Assembly: GCA_963725315.1 (NCBI GenBank)
Contig: CAVRYA010000009.1
Span: 186,001 to 250,000 of the forward strand
Source of the DNA: JBBRHQ01 sp963725315
GTDB lineage: Bacteria; Actinomycetota; Thermoleophilia; Solirubrobacterales; 70-9
Reading direction: 5' to 3'
DNA: 64,000 nt
In this document: positions 61,687 to 64,000 of the stretch, piece by piece
Layout: the number at the start of each line of letters is the position of its first letter
Position numbering within the stretch: position 1 is the stretch's first letter
Program-made: the position numbers and the translations under genes
Notes under the pieces: generated by a model
Database searches by the model: none
The model's input: only the letters and a program-made list of their open reading frames with translations
What the model was told of the DNA's origin: nothing

Positions 61687-64000
61687 TCGGGGTCGAGCGC
61701 CGCTGACAGCTCGTCGCGAGAGCTGATCTCGAGCTTGGTGTAGGCGTTGCCGAGATGCTTTTCGACGGTTTTCCGGGTCACGAAGAGCTGCTGGGCGATC
61801 TCCACGTTTCGCAGCCCCTTCGCCGCCAGCTTCGCCGTGCGCAGCTCGCTCGCGGTCAGCGAGTCGACGCCCGTGCGAAACACACTACGCGGGCGAGACC
61901 CGGCAGCTGCCAGCTCGTCGCGGGCCCTCGCGGCGAGCCCCCCGGCGCCACAGACATGGGCGAGCTCGAGGGCCTCCCGAAGCGGTCCGCGCGCTTCGCT
62001 GCGGCTGCCCTCGCGACGAAGCGCCGCCCCCAGCTCCAGTTGCGAGCGCGCCAGCTCATGCGGTGGGCCGCTCCTCTCGAGCATCGCGACCGACTCCCGC
62101 AGCGTTTGCGTGGCGGACCGCTTCGGTTCGATCGAGGACCTGGCCCGCAGCATCGTGCCGATCAGGTGGCCCGCGCCGAAGGCGCCGGCGCGCTTCGCAC
62201 CCTCGGCGACGAACCGCTTCGCCTCGGTGGTGCGGTCGAGCGCGGCGAGCGCCGGCACGACCTCCTGGCGCCACGGCACCGCCGCCGGGTTGCACATGCG
62301 CATCTGCTCGAGGTCCTCGCCGACCGCGATCAGGTCCTCGGCGCCGCTCTCGAGCTCCCCCAGCGAGAGCCTGAGGACGCCGCGGATCTCGAGCGGGACC
62401 GGGGACATCGGCACGACGCTGAATGGCGCCGAGAGATCCCAGTCGCCGGCCAGCTGATTCGCCTCTTCCAGGAGACCCCTGGCGATCAGCGTGCTCAGCA
62501 GGTTGCTGGTTGCCGCCCAGGCGGGTAGCGAGACTGGCGAGAGATCCCGAACGATGTCCCAGGCGGTGCGGGCCTCCGACTCGGAATCGACCAGCCTTCC
62601 TCCAAGGCGGTCGATCTCGGCCAGCATGCTCTCCCGGTAACTGGCCACGTGAAGGAGGCCCTCGGAGCGAGCGCTCTCCCATCCCCGAGCAGTCGCCTCG
62701 TGAGCCAGCTCCCACTTCCCGCTCCAGGCGAGCACCTTGCAGGCGATAGCCGGCACGGCGCCGCGGCCGGCCCACGGGGGAGGGGTGAACGAGGAGGCCA
62801 GCACAACGACCTCGTCGACCGGATCACAGGCGAAGAAGCGCTCGAACGACAGCGCCTGGCGAACGAGAAGCTCACCGCGAGTAGTCGCTCCGGCGCTCGC
62901 CGCTACAGAAGCGATCCGCGCCGAGCCCTCCTCGCTGCGGCCGGCGTTCATCGTCCTCAGGCAGGAGAGCGATGCTTCGGCCGGAAGCACCCGCTCCGGC
63001 TGATCCGAGGGGACCTCCTCGACAAGGCGCCCGAGCCAGTGCACCGCCTGCTCGAGATTCCCGGCGTCGAAGTAGGTCCAGGCAGCGTCCTCGACCGCCC
63101 GGAGGCGGAGCTCCGGATCATCGGTGCGCTCGGCCACGGCGACGAGGACCTCCGGGGCCTCGATCGGGTTCGCTCCCCAGAGAGCGCGGCCGAGCTCGTA
63201 TGTGACCTCGACCTCCTCTTGCGGGGGCTCCCGCAGCGCCCGTTCGAGGTAGCTGCGAGCGCTGGCCGGGGCCCCGGCAGCGATCGCCTCGCCGGCAGAC
63301 TCGCGAAGCCGGTCCACGACCCACTGATCGCCGTTGGGAGAGCAGGCCAGCAGGTGGGGCGCAAGCTCGCGGGCGGCGCCGCCGGTCGAGCCGATCAACT
63401 CCGCGGCGCGGCGGTGAGCCTCGGAGCGCTCCTCCTCCGGGAGGTCGAGATAGACGGCATTGCGGATCAACGGGTGCACGAAGTCGATCGGCTGCCCGGG
63501 AGCGAGGATCTCGGCGTCGCGAAGCCGGCCGCAGAGATCGCGCCCCCGCGTTTCGCTGACCCCGGCCAGACTGCAGGCGTGACGGAGCTGAGGGGCACCG
63601 CCGAGCACCGCGATCGCGCGCGCGAGCGAGGTCGCCTCGGGTCCGAAGCGGTGCAACCGGGCGAGGATCGAACGGGTGACCGGCTCCGAGCCGAACGAGC
63701 CGAGCGCCGCTGCGCCCTCTGCGTCGGGAGCGATCGAGTCTCCCCGCAGGCTTCGCAGCACCTCGCTGAGCAGGAATGGGTTGCCGGCCGTGACCTCCCT
63801 GCAGGCCGCCGAGAATTCCTCCGAGGGAGTGTCCTCGAGCCCGGCCGTGATCAGTTTCTCGACCCCGGTGGAGCTCAGCGGCGAGGGCCGAAGGACCTCG
63901 CTCGCGTCTTCGCGCAGCGCCTCGAGCTCGGCGGGTTCGTCGGCCTCGCCGGTGCGCGCCGCCACGACCAGAAGCACGGGAGTGTCGTGCACCCTGCGTG
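61680..64000 (-). CDS. Large ATP-binding LuxR-family regulator (LAL type), N-terminus outside window
   Basis: The visible 770+ residues cover the end of a STAND-type ATPase (VLLVVAARTGEADEP, GNPFLLSEVLRSL, FVHPLIRNAVYLDLPEEERSEAHRRAA), a long TPR-like helical region, and a C-terminal LuxR helix-turn-helix: LTASELRTAKLAAKGLRNVEIAQQLFVTRKTVEKHLGNAYTKLEI. Such MalT/LAL regulators bind ATP and an inducer and activate transcription. The Walker A would lie beyond the right edge. No adjacent target is visible. Confidence 0.9.
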   Translation of the reverse strand, partial: RRVHDTPVLLVVAARTGEADEPAELEALREDASEVLRPSPLSSTGVEKLITAGLEDTPSEEFSAACREVTAGNPFLLSEVLRSLRGDSIAPDAEGAAALGSFGSEPVTRSILARLHRFGPEATSLARAIAVLGGAPQLRHACSLAGVSETRGRDLCGRLRDAEILAPGQPIDFVHPLIRNAVYLDLPEEERSEAHRRAAELIGSTGGAARELAPHLLACSPNGDQWVVDRLRESAGEAIAAGAPASARSYLERALREPPQEEVEVTYELGRALWGANPIEAPEVLVAVAERTDDPELRLRAVEDAAWTYFDAGNLEQAVHWLGRLVEEVPSDQPERVLPAEASLSCLRTMNAGRSEEGSARIASVAASAGATTRGELLVRQALSFERFFACDPVDEVVVLASSFTPPPWAGRGAVPAIACKVLAWSGKWELAHEATARGWESARSEGLLHVASYRESMLAEIDRLGGRLVDSESEARTAWDIVRDLSPVSLPAWAATSNLLSTLIARGLLEEANQLAGDWDLSAPFSVVPMSPVPLEIRGVLRLSLGELESGAEDLIAVGEDLEQMRMCNPAAVPWRQEVVPALAALDRTTEAKRFVAEGAKRAGAFGAGHLIGTMLRARSSIEPKRSATQTLRESVAMLERSGPPHELARSQLELGAALRREGSRSEARGPLREALELAHVCGAGGLAARARDELAAAGSRPRSVFRTGVDSLTASELRTAKLAAKGLRNVEIAQQLFVTRKTVEKHLGNAYTKLEISSRDELSAALDPDQ

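Overview
The window is about 70% GC and reads as a chromosomal stretch of a high-GC actinobacterium. The best lineage clue is the small secreted protein at 59676-60200. Its N-terminus (YANVTATLALFLALGGGAYA) is a form I associate with Thermoleophilia/Solirubrobacterales. Supporting actinobacterial signs are an Rv2578c-type radical SAM gene under a GAAC-N4-GTTC SOS box, a DUF6458-like membrane peptide, an ECF42 sigma factor with a DGPF (YciI) partner, and many leaderless gene starts. I saw no tRNA, rRNA, CRISPR array, insertion sequence or prophage.

Layout. 1-15.2 kb is a cell-surface glycan cluster on the minus strand, in two translationally coupled runs. One run holds a GT2, a UDP-GlcNAc 2-epimerase, an alpha/alpha-barrel protein, an epimerase, two GT4, a nucleotidyltransferase and a phosphodiesterase. 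The other holds a sulfotransferase, a flippase, an ArnT-like membrane protein, a GT2 and a secreted glycosidase. A second secreted glycosidase lies at 15.5-16.7 kb. 16.8-24.9 kb carries a phosphotriesterase-like hydrolase, a secreted sulfatase divergent from a TetR regulator across a shared palindrome, DUF1330 plus haloalkane dehalogenase, a beta-propeller protein and a lipid-kinase-like protein. 24.7-29.2 kb looks DNA-damage related: YtoQ, an SOS-boxed radical SAM protein, a catalytic ATP-dependent ligase, and a LigD-type 3'-phosphoesterase fused to a ligase domain that has lost its active lysine. 29.2-35.1 kb is an Opp/Dpp transporter operon with a permease-ATPase fusion. 36.5-42.9 kb holds an HD-GYP protein and housekeeping oxidoreductases, PdxH and AlgH. 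42.9-48.2 kb is a second envelope cluster (holin-like/phosphodiesterase fusion, GT28-like glycosyltransferase, polysaccharide deacetylase, WS/DGAT acyltransferase). It is followed by AdhE, a DHA2 exporter, an ABC-F ATPase, CorA, ECF42/DGPF, a desaturase, a 3-hydroxyacyl-CoA dehydrogenase and, at the right edge, a truncated large LuxR-type regulator.

Two properties affect interpretation. First, at least 16 single-base frame breaks interrupt otherwise intact, well-conserved genes, mostly at short G, C or T runs. The corrected lengths always come out as whole codons, so assembly indels are a better explanation than pseudogenes. Second, many genes start only 5-10 nt after a TANNNT -10 box, so leaderless starts were used to choose between start codons.

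Working model (inference): the left cluster makes and exports a possibly sulfated polysaccharide and trims it with secreted glycosidases; the 42.9-48.2 kb cluster modifies an envelope glycan or lipid; the 24.9-29.2 kb block contributes to the DNA-damage response.
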